Shown here in pieces: positions 33,394 to 45,555 of a DNA stretch of 64,000 bases. Origin of the DNA: Lathyrus oleraceus (taxonomy: Eukaryota; Streptophyta; Magnoliopsida; Fabales; Fabaceae); contig NC_066583.1 in the NCBI RefSeq assembly GCF_024323335.1, forward strand, positions 12,304,665-12,368,664, read 5' to 3'. The position numbers and the translations under genes are program-made. The stretch's first letter is position 1; the number at the start of each line of letters is the position of its first letter. Under the pieces are notes generated by a model. It saw nothing but the letters and a program-made list of their open reading frames with translations. It did no database searches and was not told where the DNA came from.

Positions 33394-36300
33394 TTACGCG
33401 AAGTATTTTTTGACTACATCTGAGTTCACAGGGGACGGAAAATCTTCACCATCCATAGTTGTCAGCATCAAGGCTCCACCGGAGAAAACCTTCTTGACAA
33501 CATATGGACCTTCATAATTCGGAGTCCACTTGCCCCTGTTATCTGTACCGGGAGGAAGGATCCTCTTCAAAACCAAATCACCTGTCTGATAGCTTCGAGG
33601 ACGCACTTTCTGATCAAAGGTCTTCTTCATCCTTCTCTGATACAGCTGCCCGTGGCATACAGCTGCTAACCGTTTCTCTTCAATAAAACTCAACTCATTG
33701 AACCTTGTCCGAATCCATTCAGCTTCGTCTAGCTTGACATCCAGCAGGACTCTCAGAGAAGGAATCTCCACTTCAACGGGTAGGACTGCTTCCATACCGT
33801 ACACAAGGGAGTAAGGGGTTGCCCCGGTCGACGTACGTACTGAGGTACGGTACCCATGTAAAGCAAAATGCAACATCTCATGCCAATCCTTGTACATCAC
33901 CACCATCTTCTGCACAATCTTCTTGATATTCTTGTTTTCCGCCTCTACAGCACCATTCATCTTTGGTCTGTAAGGAGAAGAATTATGGTGTTCGATTTTA
34001 AAATCTTTGCAAAGCTTTTTCATCATCTTGTTATTGAGATTCGAACCATTATCAATGATGATTCTCTCGGGAACCCCATAACGACAGATAATCTCCTTCT
34101 TAATGAATCGAGCAACCAATTGCTTGGTAACATTGGCATAGGAAGTTGCTTCCACCCATTTGGTGAAGTAATCAATCGCGACCAGGATGAAGCGATGTCC
34201 ATTAGAAGCAGTAGGTTCAATCTTCCCAATCATATCGATGCCCCACATCGCGAATGGCCAAGGAGAATTCATAACATTCAGAGGGCTTGGTGGTACATGC
34301 ACTTTATCTGCATAGATCTGACATTTGTGGCACCTCCGAGCGTACTTGAAACAATCGGATTCCATGGTTATCCAATAATAACCGGCTCTCAACAATTTCT
34401 TAGCCATTGCATGACCACCAGCATGGGTACCGAAAGTCCCCTCGTGTACTTCCTGCATTAACATGTCTGCTTCGTGTCTATCCACGCATCTGAGCAGAAC
34501 CATGTCAAAGTTTCTCTTGTATAACACATCATCCTGGTTCAGGTAAAAGCTTCCAGCTAGCCTTCTCAATGTCTTCTTGTCATTCTTTGACGCTCCTTCA
34601 GGATACTCCTGGCTTTTGAGAAAATTCTTAATATCAAAGAACCACGGCTTCTCATCAACACCAGACTCGGCTGCAAACACATACGCAGGCCTCTCGAGTC
34701 GATTCACAGCAACGTGTGGCACATGATTCCACCAATGGACTTTAATCATATAAGACAATGTGGCTAAGGCATCAGCCATCTGATTTTCATCTCGGGGTAC
34801 ATGATACAACTTCACTGTCTTGAAGAAAGTCAGGATCCTTCTGGTGTAATCTCGATAAGGAATCAAATGCGGCTGATGAGTATTCCAGTCTCCATTGACT
34901 TGGTTAATCACTAGAGCGGAATCTCCACATATGTCCAGAGTTTTGATCCTTAGATCGATGGCTTCCTCAATCCCCATGATACAAGCCTCGTACTCAGCCT
35001 CATTGTTGGTTACCTCAAAAGTCAATCTGGCAAAAAAAGGTAAGTGTGCATCTTTAGGATTGATGAGTACTACCCCAACACCGTTTCCGTTCACACTAAC
35101 CTCCCCATCAAACATCAGTGTCCACTTGTCATCAGGATTCGGTCCTTCCTCGACAAGAGGCTCTTCACAATCTTTCATCTTTAAGTACATGATGTCTTCA
35201 TCAGGGAATTCAAACATCATCGGCTGATAATCATCAATCGGTTGCTCGGCAAGGTAGTCAGACAGAATACTACCCTTGATGGCCTTTTGCGACGTGTACT
35301 GGATATCATACTCAGTCAAGATCATCTGCCAACGAGCCACGCGCCCGGTAAGAGCCGGCTTCTCAAAGATGTACTTCACTGGATCCATCTTAGAAATCAA
35401 CAAGGTAGTATGGTTCAACATATACTGTCTTAGTCGGCGAGCAGCCCATGCCAAAGCGCAGCAAGTTTTCTCGAGCAGTGAATATCTTGTTTCACAGTCG
35501 GTAAACTTTTTGCTAAGGTAGTATATAGCATGCTCTTTTCGACCAGACTCGTCATGTTGTCCCAATACACACCCCATCGAATTCTCAGTCACTGAAAGGT
35601 ACATTATCAGAGGCCTCCCAGGAACTGGAGGTATAAGGATTGGAGGTTTCTGCAAATATTCTTTTATCTTATCAAAAGATTTTTGACAATCATTGTTCCA
35701 CCTGATTGCTTGATCTTTTCTTAGCAATTTGAATATCGGTTCGGACGTGGCTGTTAGGTGAGATACGAACCGTGCAATGTAGTTCAACCTCCCTAAAAAC
35801 CCACGAACCTGCTTTTCCGTTCTTGGTTCAGGCATTTCTTGAATAGCTTTTACTTTTGCTGGGTCAACCTCAATCCCTTTCTCACTGACAATGAAGCCCA
35901 ACAGCTTTCCGGATCTCACTCCAAACGTAGACTTGTTTGGATTCAGCCTCAGTTTGAACTTTCTCAGCCTTTCAAACAACTTCTGCAGGTTTACCAAGTG
36001 CTCCTCTTCTGTCTGAGACTTCGCAATCATATCATCCACGTACACTTCAATTTCTTTGTGCATCATGTCATGAAAGAGAGTCGTCATAGCCCTCTAATAG
36101 GTAGCACCAGCATTCTTCAACCCGAATGGCATGACCTTGTAACAGAACGTGCCCCAAGGTGTAATGAATGTCATCTTTTCCATGTCTTCTGGCGCCATCT
36201 TGATCTGATTATAGCCAGAAAATCCATCCATGAAAGAGAAAACCGAAGATTGAGCAGTGTTATCAACCAATACATCAATGTGAGGTAATGGGAAGTCATC

Positions 36301-36867
36301 TTTCGAACTGGCTCTATTTAAATCTCGGTAATCGACACACATCCTGACTTTACCATCCTTCTTCGGCACGGGTACGATGTTGGCCACCCACGGGGGATAA
36401 TTGGTAACTGCCAGAAAACCCGCATCCAACTGCTTCTGAACCTCCTCCTTGATCTTGACAGCCATATCAGGACTAGTTCTGGGAAGCTTCTGCTTTACCG
36501 AGGGACAATCTTCTTTGAGAGGTAGCCTGTGCACCACAATGTCTGTATCCAACCCAGGCATATCTTGATACGACCATGCGAATATCTCCACATATTCTCG
36601 CAGCATCTCAATCAGCCCTCTCTTGACATTTTCCTTTAAAGCAGCCCCGATCTTGATCTCTTTCATGGCGTCCTCAGTACCAAGATTAATAACTTCTAAC
36701 TCTTCCTGGTGAGGTTGGATGACCCTTTCCTCCTGCTTCAATAATCTGGCCAATTCTTTGGGGAGTTCACAATCTTCCTCACTCTCCTCTTCGGCTTGGT
36801 AAATGGGATTATCGAAATCATACTGAGCCATAACATAACTGTTTTTAGTGGAGTCCGCAAGATCGAT
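33394..36867 (-). pseudogene. E polyprotein second part: RT, RNase H, aRNase H, integrase
   Basis: The frame opens downstream of the candidate acceptor; the first ATG is at 36831. RT: WVANIVPVPKKDGKVRMCVD, FSFMDGFSGYNQIKM, GTFCYKVMPFGL and catalytic VYVDDMIAKS. A first, degenerate RNase H follows (GCVLGQHDESGRKEHAIYYL). Then comes a second, archaeal-type RNase H, known from Tat elements, with D in LMFDGEVSVNGNG, E in TNNEAEYEACIMG, D in CGDSALVI and D in NQMADALA. Integrase: zinc region HEGTFGTHAGGH plus CHKCQIYAD, core D at MWGIDMIGK, D at IIDNGSNLN, E at NGAVEAENKN. The C-terminus (GKWTPNYEGPYVVKKVFSGG) ends at 33394. One in-frame TAG at about 36094-36096 (a Gln codon in relatives) is the only break in over 1150 codons. 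Confidence 0.92.
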
Positions 36868-36868
36868 T

Positions 36869-37121
36869 CTGCATGAACGATGTTTAATGCTTTATTTTAG
36901 AAAAGAGTTCAAGAAAGTCACAAAAACAAAAAACATTGCCATTTTTACTATTTTGAAAACTGAAAATAAAAACAGAAAGACAGTGAGCACAAATTTGTTT
37001 GCAAAACGTCCTTTATTAATGATAATCATTGAAAATTCAAACATGATGTGGCCCTACAATGAACCACTACGCCTCGGGCAAAGCGTAGGGTTGTGCAGAA
37101 TGAAAAATAAAAGAAAATTAC
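36869..37121 (-). other. Candidate Ogre intron between protease and RT (253 bp)
   Basis: On the - strand a donor GA|GTAATTTTC (GT at 37121-37120) lies exactly at the protease stop, and an acceptor TTCATGCAG (AG at 36870-36869) lies before the RT ORF. The interior is T/A-rich, with TTTTCTTTTATTTTTC near the donor and TTCATTG in the middle. Length 253 = 1 mod 3, which is precisely what is needed to bring the gag-pro frame into the RT frame, with no stop at the join. Ogre elements are known to splice an intron at this position. Confidence 0.75.
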
Positions 37122-40100
37122 TCTGTTTGAAGAGTAACTTGGACTATTTCTTCGGCCGTCCAATTGTTGACCATCTCCCCTGGAGCAAATGGGCGCACCC
37201 AGTTGTCTAAATCACAATCATTGTCACCATCTTCACTACCGGTTGCAAAGACGTCACCATGATTCATCAACCCAGCGCTAGTGAAGGTACACGGCCCTTT
37301 CTGATCCTGAACACCCCACTCTGCCTGAAGAGGCTGATAACCAATGCCAAATTTGTCTTCCTTCACGGGCATATCAATCATCTTGCCCCAGCCTTCTGCG
37401 TTACCAGAATTGACAACCTCCAAAGCTTGCTTGTAGGACGCAATTGAGGCACCTGGCTTCTTCTGCTCAACAAAAGCCACTTTCTCAATCTCAATGGTCT
37501 CGAAAGCTTGGCACAGAGTTTCATAAATCTCGCCATCCATCTCCACATACTTGAAAGAGGATAGATGACTCACAAGAATGTCCTCCTCACCACACACAGT
37601 CACCACCTGACCGTTCCACACATACTTCAGCTTTTGATGGAGAGTTGACAAAACTGCCCCAGCCCCATGTATCCAGGGACGCCCCAATAGACAACTATAT
37701 ACTGGTTGAATATCCATCACATAGAAGATAATATCAAACACTTCTGGGCCGATCTTTACGGGCAACGTGACTTCGCCAAAAACTGATCGTTTGGATCCAT
37801 CGAAAGCACGGACCACAAGATCACTTGGGGTGAGGACAACCCCTTCAATATCAAGCTTAATCAGAGCCTTCTTGGGCAACACGTTCAAAGAAGAGCCAGT
37901 ATCAACCAACACGTGCGACAACACTGCGCCTTTGCACTCCATAGTGATATGTAGGGCTCTATTGTGATTGCGACCCTCAGGTGTCAGATCCAGATCTGTG
38001 AACCCCAAACCATGTCTCGTACTTACATTTGCAATAACACCCTCGAGCTGGTTGACCGAAATCTCTTGAGGCACGTAAGCCAAATTCAACATTTTCAGCA
38101 AGGCGTTACGGTGTGCCTCAGAATACAACAACAGAGAAAGAATAGAGATTTTCGACGGTGTCTGGTTCAGTTGATCCACAATCTTATAATCACTTTTCTT
38201 GATGATTTTCATGAACTCCTCTACATCTTTCTCAAAAGAACCCTCAGGCACCTCCTTCTGCACTGGTCCTTCCTCAACCACAGCTTGCTTCCCTTTTGCC
38301 TTAGCAAGAGCCTCGGCATTGCTATCCCTCAGAGTCTGTGGTGCAAACAGACGACCACTCCTTGTGAACCCTCTAGGTCCTCCCACATTGTCCACAGCCG
38401 GACCAACAGTTACAGGAGTTCTATTTGGCAAACCAATGGTCACTGGAGCCTAATTTACCGGTCTGATCTGATTCTCTGACCTTTTGTTGCTGCGGAAAGC
38501 ATTATCATACTTCCACGGAACCGCTCTACTATTCTCAACAGGTCTTCCACCAGAAGCAGCAATGGTGGTAGGAGTACCAACCGTTACTGGTGCGGATATG
38601 GTCACCGGAGTACCAATAGTTACGGGTGCATTAACAGTTCTTGGAGCACGTCCAGGACCCTCGGACGGTTTAAAGTAAATGGTGACGGTTGATACTTCTC
38701 CACGGTCTCTCACAACTCGACCAAACTGCAAGCAACCCTCATCCATCAAGCCCTGGATACCTCTCTTCAACTCTTCACAACCATTCTCTTGATCAACATA
38801 ATCTGAACAGCCTTCATCACAGCCCGGGAACACTCCCCCTTTCAACAGACGTTCTTTCACAACAAGCAGCGGAGTCTGAACATCATCAACATCAACTACC
38901 AAGTCCAAAGCTTCCTCATCTTCCACACTGTTCACCCTAGGCCCACCATGCTGAGGCATAGGATTATTCACAACATTCGGAACAGGAGCAAAGTTAATTG
39001 TTTTGGCATCAATCAAGTCCTGAACCTTATGGTGAAAAGCCCGACAGTTCTCAGTGTGATGCCCCTGTGCACCGGAATGAAAGTCACAACGGGCATTAGC
39101 ATCATACCCAGCAGGTATCTTCGTTAACAGAGCCATGGTACGAAGTTCAACAAACCCCAACCTGAGCAGTTCAGGAAGCAATTCAGCATAGGTCATTGGC
39201 AACGGATCAAAACGACGATCTGACATTCTCTGTCTTGGCTGAAATTGGCGTGGTTGTTGTTGTGGTTGTCCTCTTGGTTGTTATTGTTGTTGAGGTGCTG
39301 GAATAGTCACAGCAGCAACCTGACGATACTGTTGTCCTCTGTTCGTATTCCTCCGATTGTGCACAACATTAGTCTCACCCTCCCTCCTTCTGGGTGCCCC
39401 TGAAAAAGGTTTCTTAGAACTCGAAGATGAAGAACCCGGGTCTTGAATCTTCCCTGCTTTGATAAGACTTTCAGTCCTCTCTCCGCAGATTACCACATCT
39501 GAAAAGCTACCGAACGGGCAACTTCCCATACGGTCCATAAACACACCCTGCAGTGTTCCAATGAACATATCGGTCAGCTCTCTCTCCAACATCAGAGGTT
39601 GCACTCTTGCCGCTAATTCACGCCACCTTTGGGCGTACTCCTTGAAGCTTTCACCAGTCTTCTGAAACAAGCTCTGCAGTTGGGTTCTGCTCGTAGCCAT
39701 GTCCATATTGTGCTTATATTGTCTCAGAAAGGCTTCACCCAAGTCTCTCCAGCTTCTAACAGACTCTCTCTTCAAATCCATGTACCAGTCCAAAGACGCT
39801 CCAGACAAGCTGTCTTGGAAAAAGTATATCCATATCTTCTCATCATCAGTGTATGCAGAGATCTTTCTGTAATAAGCCTGCACATGGGTGCGAGGACAAG
39901 AAGTGCCATTATATTTGTCAAAGGATGGCGCCTTGAATTTGTAAGGGATCCTCAATCCATCAACCAAGCCCATATTCGTGACATCAAAGCCCAAAGAATT
40001 TTGACACTCCATGGCACGGATTTTCTCAGCAAGGGCATCAACTTTTCTATCCCTCTCTTCAGTCCTTCCCACTTCATCATCGTCACTGAGGAGTGTGAAC

Positions 40101-40435
40101 ATATCCTCTTGTCTATCAACCAACGGAGCAGGATGGCGAGCTGGAGCACGGACCGCTCGAACATTAACAGTCTCTGGAGCAATAGGTTGTCCGTTGATTC
40201 TGATACCCCTCAACTCATCACCCACAGCATAGTTATTAACAGGGATAGTAGCAGCAACATTGTCATTAACAGGGACTCCCTCTGGCGAAGTACGGTTGAC
40301 AGGTGGAATCACAGCTTCCTGTCTCTGGGCCAAGGCTCGCAGCTCCTCTTGCCCTTGTACAACCCCTTGCATCATATTCATAAATTGGGCCATATTAGCC
40401 CTCATCTCTGTCAATTCAGCCTGAACTTGATCCAT
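37118..40435 (-). pseudogene. E gag-protease
   Basis: I take the ATG at 40435 (MDQVQAELTEMRANMAQFMN), the usual Tat-type gag start; the frame is open back to 40582 through an Arg-rich stretch. N-terminal coiled coil about residues 1-40. The capsid-like region follows (YKFKAPSFDKYNGTSCPRTH; LDWYMDLKRESVRSWRDL; FLRQYKHNMDM). A Cys/His motif CDFHSGAQGHHTENC precedes a long linker, then TRSGRLFAPQ and the aspartic protease (VLVDTGSSLNVLPKKAL; YSCLLGRPWIHGAGAV). Two in-frame stops, TAA near 39281 and TAG near 38450, both look like C-to-T changes at Gln codons. The ORF ends at the donor of the candidate intron. Apart from these stops it is full length. Confidence 0.9.
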
Positions 40436-40582
40436 GCTTCTCTGTTGATTCAGTCTTGTCGCATAGCGGTGCGGACGACGATCAGCAATCCTGCCTAGAA
40501 CAGGAACCAGAATGAGAAATCTCTTCAAGAACACCTGTAATGCAAAAATGATATGTGTATGATGCGTATGCTGCTTTATCAT

Positions 40583-41488
40583 GGATGATCCTGAAAAAGG
40601 ATATGCATATACGGGTTAACTTTTTTTTTTATGCATTTTTGTTTTGAAAATAAACATGCCATGATGCAAAATGATGAAGCCATGGCAGGTTGGCTGAGTA
40701 TCACAAGGCGTAGGATCAGAACTTCAGCATCAGAACCCACCGTCATCAACAGAGCAAGTCATCGTCTGAACAAGTACCAACAAATTCAACCTGGGGATCC
40801 GAAATAAACGGAACCCGCTGATAAATACCACGGACAAACCTCCGGCGTCCAGAAATAAAGACCCATAAATCCAACTGAACCATAGTCACCATCACAGAAT
40901 CACTGGCAAAACCTGTACTTGCAAGAATCAAACCCTCCCCTCACAGGTGAATTCTAACAAGGTCATCCTAAGGCGGATAATGGTCTCGACAATCGGACAA
41001 GATACTCAACGGGTTTGCCCTTTCGGGTGTGCCGTTGCAGCTCTCATAAGATCGTCTAAACCAAAGATCCGGGAAAGAACGGTCACCGAAGTCAACAGTT
41101 CAAATGAGGTAACCCAACCAAAGTGGAATACTCCACCCGGAAGAACTCTCTCAAAAGAACCTCGTCCGGCTTGTGGTATGTCACGTCGCAACAACATGCT
41201 GATCCAACATGTGAGGAAACGTGAGACCACGCTAATCCTAGGTGTATACTCGGGCCTGGGTTTTAGCCCCACTCAGAACACCCACCCCAAATCAGAGGAA
41301 CCAAACCTGTACAGAATCCAGCGCAATGATAATATGATGTATGCAAACATATATGCAAATATACAATCACAGTACAATAATCATAAATGCAATAAATAGA
41401 GCAACACAAGCAACCAAAACTATCCTAGAGAGCGCTAGGATCGACTCGCTTAGGGAAGATGGACCAGCAAGAGGTCAACTTCTCTACG
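40583..41488 (-). other. Leader of element E between PBS and gag
   Basis: About 900 bp. No ORF1 equivalent is seen, unlike in D. It contains TTTTTGCATTACAG near 40540 on the - strand, an acceptor-like sequence before gag. No supported gene. Confidence 0.55.
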
Positions 41489-41506
41489 TCCCCAGCAGAG
41501 TCGCCA
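41489..41506 (-). other. Primer-binding site of element E
   Basis: TGGCGACTCTGCTGGGGA on the - strand, two bases after the LTR end. It is the Ogre-type site (tRNA-Arg in described Ogres). Confidence 0.9.
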
Positions 41507-44263
41507 GCTGTCGCATACGCGAAAAACAACCGGCGGGAAAAGACACAGAGTCGCCACCGTGCGTTATTTATCCCAAAGGAGGGAAAGGAAATGCTCGAAG
41601 TAAACCTAGAAAGGAAATGGTCTTATGACCAGAGATTGCAAGGATCGGGAGTCGGTTACGCAAGGGGAAGGTATTAGCACCCCCTCACGTCCATCGTACT
41701 CGACGGAATCCACGCTCGAAAGAATAGAATAAGGTTGCTGAATAACTGCTCAAAGAACTGCACAAGACTGGAATAGAACACAGATGATAGAAAACGGAGG
41801 AAGTGGACTCGGCATGATATCGCATCCTGGGCCTACGTAGTTTGTCTGAAACAAACATCAGAGTCGACGTCGTTCAGGGAATGGGAACATGCTCGCTAGG
41901 ACCTCGCATCCTATGCATACGCATCTTTTCTAACCAGAGTAAGAATCAGAGCACCCGTAGCTCGGCTAACGCACGCCGAAACAAAACACTAAACCAAAGA
42001 CGCTGAGATGTCAGAGAAACCACACGAACGCAAATAGGAAACGGAATGCCAATCGCTGGTCTTACATCCAACTCCACAAAAGAAACAGGAAACAGATATC
42101 CAATCAATGGTCTTACATCTGACTCCGAACAAACACACACGAAAAGACGAAGGGTCTTGATTGCAACTAGGGCAAGAGAAAAGGAAGGTCTCGATCGCAA
42201 CGAGGGCGAGAGAAAAGGAAAAGGTTAGTTGTCAGTCAAACTTGACAAGACATCGCATCTCGTGCCTACGTATCTCATCTGGACATGAGAATCAGAGTTG
42301 TCGTAGTTCGGCTAAACTATTTATGTTTGTTTTGTGTTTTTTAGGTGAACAACGTCACTACGCAATCTACCGGATGCTCGACCTTGGGAGACTTACTCGC
42401 CTGTAGTAGAAGGAGTTAACGTGTCCTTAAGAGAAGGTAAAGTTTGTTTGTGTTTTAGGAAAGCTCACGCAAGAAAGGAAGTCCTAGACGAAGGAACCGT
42501 GCTACCTTAATCGACATGCAAACGAGAGACTATGCGAAGTCTAGCAATCCTATGGGGATACAATCACACTACACAAAAACATATACATGATGAAGTAAAC
42601 ACACCAACAAGGGGGCTCAAACATCAAGGTGAGGCTTTAGTCAAGGGGTCATATCAACCTCGACAAACAAGTCGGGCTTTAGTCAAGGGGTCATATCAAC
42701 CTCGACAAACAAGCCAACTGTAGGGGTATGCAGGCTCTTAACCACTGACATTGACCGTCAGGGTGAGCAGATGAAAGGTAATGAGGGTAAGACCTCATAG
42801 CTCTTAACCCGGGCTTGGGTGAGCTTCAATCAATGAAAACGTGGGGATCCAGAATGAGGGACCCTACTCCACTTGACTGACTCTATATACAAGATCTAGG
42901 GGGCGTGTCCAAGAGCCTCAGCACGTAGTGCGAGCTTAATGAACAACTCAAACGATTAGCAGGGGATTGATTGCTAATCCCTTCTATCTGCCAATTGCCT
43001 CTTCACTTAGGAGGACTTAAGTAACATGGCACAATGAGTAAACAATCACAAACATTGCCTCTTAAGGAGGACTTCAGCCAAATGCCTGCCAAAAGAAACG
43101 ACAGGGCTTCCAGACTACATGGAGTTAGAGAATGATTACCTAGGTGGTATGCCAACCACAAGAAAAGCAAAGCTCAAGCAATGAGCTAAAGCGGCTAATG
43201 TACCTGTAAGAAAGTCAAACAAGTAAATATTCACATCCAGACAAACCAAACAGACAGCAACAGTGCTACAACCAATATGCACACAAGGCAAGTCAACAAC
43301 TCAAGTGAGTTCATCACCAAGGACCTACAACACAATCAAGGTTAGTGGACAAAGCAAATTTGCATCTCAAGTAATGAGATCAACATCCATCATTAGAACT
43401 AATAGCTTGAACCTGAAATACAAAGCTCAAAAGATGAGTACAAACCACTAGTACCAAGACTAGGGTCAAAGGCAAAGCAAAAAGTCAAAACAACAGCCAA
43501 TATTCAACATGAAGCACATTTATTCAAGTAAGAACATGTCCTAAAAAGGACCAGACTCAAATCCTAAGGCAAATCCATCTAATGATCATGCTAAGGCAAA
43601 GGCAATCACAATTGGACATTCAAATGAGAAAATGCACATTAAATCAGAAACACATTCAATGGTCATGAAATTTTTTATGCGATATCAACATGTTAAACAC
43701 AATCATCATGCAAAAATCTAGAATCAGAGGAGCTCAATTGGCATGTCAATGAAAATGAACAAGATCAACATCAAAATATGTGACACACATTGTCACACCA
43801 TACATTCATGTGTCTAAAACAGAAATGAAAAATGCTAAAAATGCCAAATCAATTCTCAAAAATCAGGCAACATGTTAGGAATCAGCATATTAAATTTCAT
43901 GGCAATTGGATCAAGTATGAGCATTCCACAATTAATTGAATGAAGCATGGTAGATTTGCATACATGTTCAATCATCAATTCACAATCAAAAATCCAGAAA
44001 TGATAAAATCATGAAATTGACATAAACAAATAGTAGACATCAAGATGAACATGTGGCAAAAAATTGCATTCAATTTGGAGTTATTTTCTATTTTTAGTGA
44101 TTTTTACAAATTGCATGAAAATAAAATAAAATAATGTGCAATCCATGGAAATGAAATTGTGAATTAAAATGGACAACAGCATCAGCCAAGGATTGAACCC
44201 TGGTCCTCAAGGTTATAGGCGCTTCAGAAATTAATTGGAATTGTGAAACTATCCAAAGCCAGG

Positions 44264-44395
44264 TGTAACACCCCAAAATTTGCCCTCCTCATTCATGCAT
44301 TCATTTAGCATTTCATATTGCATTTCATCATGTCAATCAGAATTAGATCCGAAAAAAAAAACGAAAACAAAAAAACAAAAAAAAAATTACAAAAA

Positions 44396-44431
<36 letters not shown>

Positions 44432-44635
44432 AAATATAATAAAAAAATTTGTACTTGGGTCTCTCTCATTTGAGCCCACAAAACCATGAAATTCAGTCCA
44501 TAAATACCAAGGCTTCACTTGAGAAAACGGAAGAGAAGCAAAATACTCTGAGGTTTCCTTGGAACAAAACCCTGGACAAAACCTGAAGAGAAACCTGACA
44601 GAGACTCAGAGCAGCCTCCAAACCCTGAGGTTCAT
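44264..44635 (+). repeat. Truncated 5' LTR of element F
   Basis: Alignable with 45556-45925 (same TATA, AGCCTCCAAACCCTGA end). After CCCTGAGG the sequence changes to the internal array. It includes a TATAAATA box at about 44500 and an (AAT)n microsatellite at 44398-44426. Confidence 0.85.
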
Positions 44636-45542
44636 TTTGAAGATTCAGCCTGAGAATCGTGTTCCAGTGATCCAGCCTGAGGGTCCATTTCGAAGATTCA
44701 GCCTGAGAATCGTGTTCCAGTGATCCAGCCTGAGGGTCATTTCAAAGATTCAGCCTGAGAATCGTGTTCCAGTGATCCAGCCTGAGGGTCATTTCGAAGA
44801 TTCAGCCTGAGAATCGTGTTCCAGTAAGCCAGCCTAAGGCTCAATTTGAAGATTCCCCAGTGAAGTCGCCTACAAGCTTTATTTCCCCAGCAAGCCCAAG
44901 TCTAATTGAGGAGTCGTTACAACATGTTCTAGCCCGAAGAATATGTACGAAGCCCAAAAGTGGAATATTCTAAAAAGCTGCATATCTAATATGAAGGTTG
45001 GGTGTAGATTTCAAAAGAGGGTCAACCAGCGCATGCCTCAGATGCGGGATCCTAATGACGGGAATTTATCATCAAAACAATCCAGATCTAGCCAGAAGAT
45101 CGAAGTAGATTCAGCCAGAGAATCGAAACAAAGAAGATCTAGCCAGAAGATCGAAAATCGCAACAATTCAGATCTAGCCAGAAGATCGAAGTAGATTCAG
45201 CCAGAGAATCAAAGGAAATAGATTCAGCCAGAGAATCGAAACGGAGGAGATCTAGCCAGAAGATCGAAGAAGATCTAGCCAGAAGATCAAAATCGTATCC
45301 AGCCCGAGGATCAAAATTAATATCCAACCAGAGGACTAAATTGAGTATAGGTTCAGCCAGAGGATCGAAACTCCAGATTAAGCCAGAGGATCGGAAGAAA
45401 AATAAACAGCACGGTGTATTTCCGCGTTTTTGTGGTGTTCTCGGAGCGCAAATTTTCGGTCTATCTTTGGTATTCAATCACAGCTCACCCCGTTTGTCTG
45501 ATAAGCTGTTCGCTTTCATCCTACTCGGTTTAGCTGATGATT
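44636..45542 (+). repeat. Internal tandem arrays of element F
   Basis: First array (about 44640-44850): four units of about 50 bp with GATTCAGCCTGAGAATCGTG and TTCCAGTGATCCAGCCTGAGG. Second array (about 45080-45390): some 12 short units of AGATCTAGCCAGAAGATCGAA or GATTCAGCCAGAGAATCGAAA. Both share the CAGCC(T/A)GAG core. Such arrays are typical of the hypervariable 3' region of Ogre/Tat elements. Confidence 0.85.
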
Positions 45543-45555
45543 AAATAGGGGCAGC
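45543..45555 (+). other. Polypurine tract of element F
   Basis: AAATAGGGGCAGC directly before TGTAACACC, matching E's tract. Confidence 0.85.

Noticed and set aside
33868..34461. 197-aa + strand ORF opposite E integrase
   Set aside because: Antisense shadow of the conserved integrase core.
39629..40498. 289-aa + strand ORF opposite E gag
   Set aside because: It is a shadow of the gag frame on the other strand, with no recognisable family and no support in other copies.
44398..44430. AAT/AT-rich microsatellites (also 45685-45735 and 53254-53275) as regulatory elements
   Set aside because: Simple-sequence expansion without other support.
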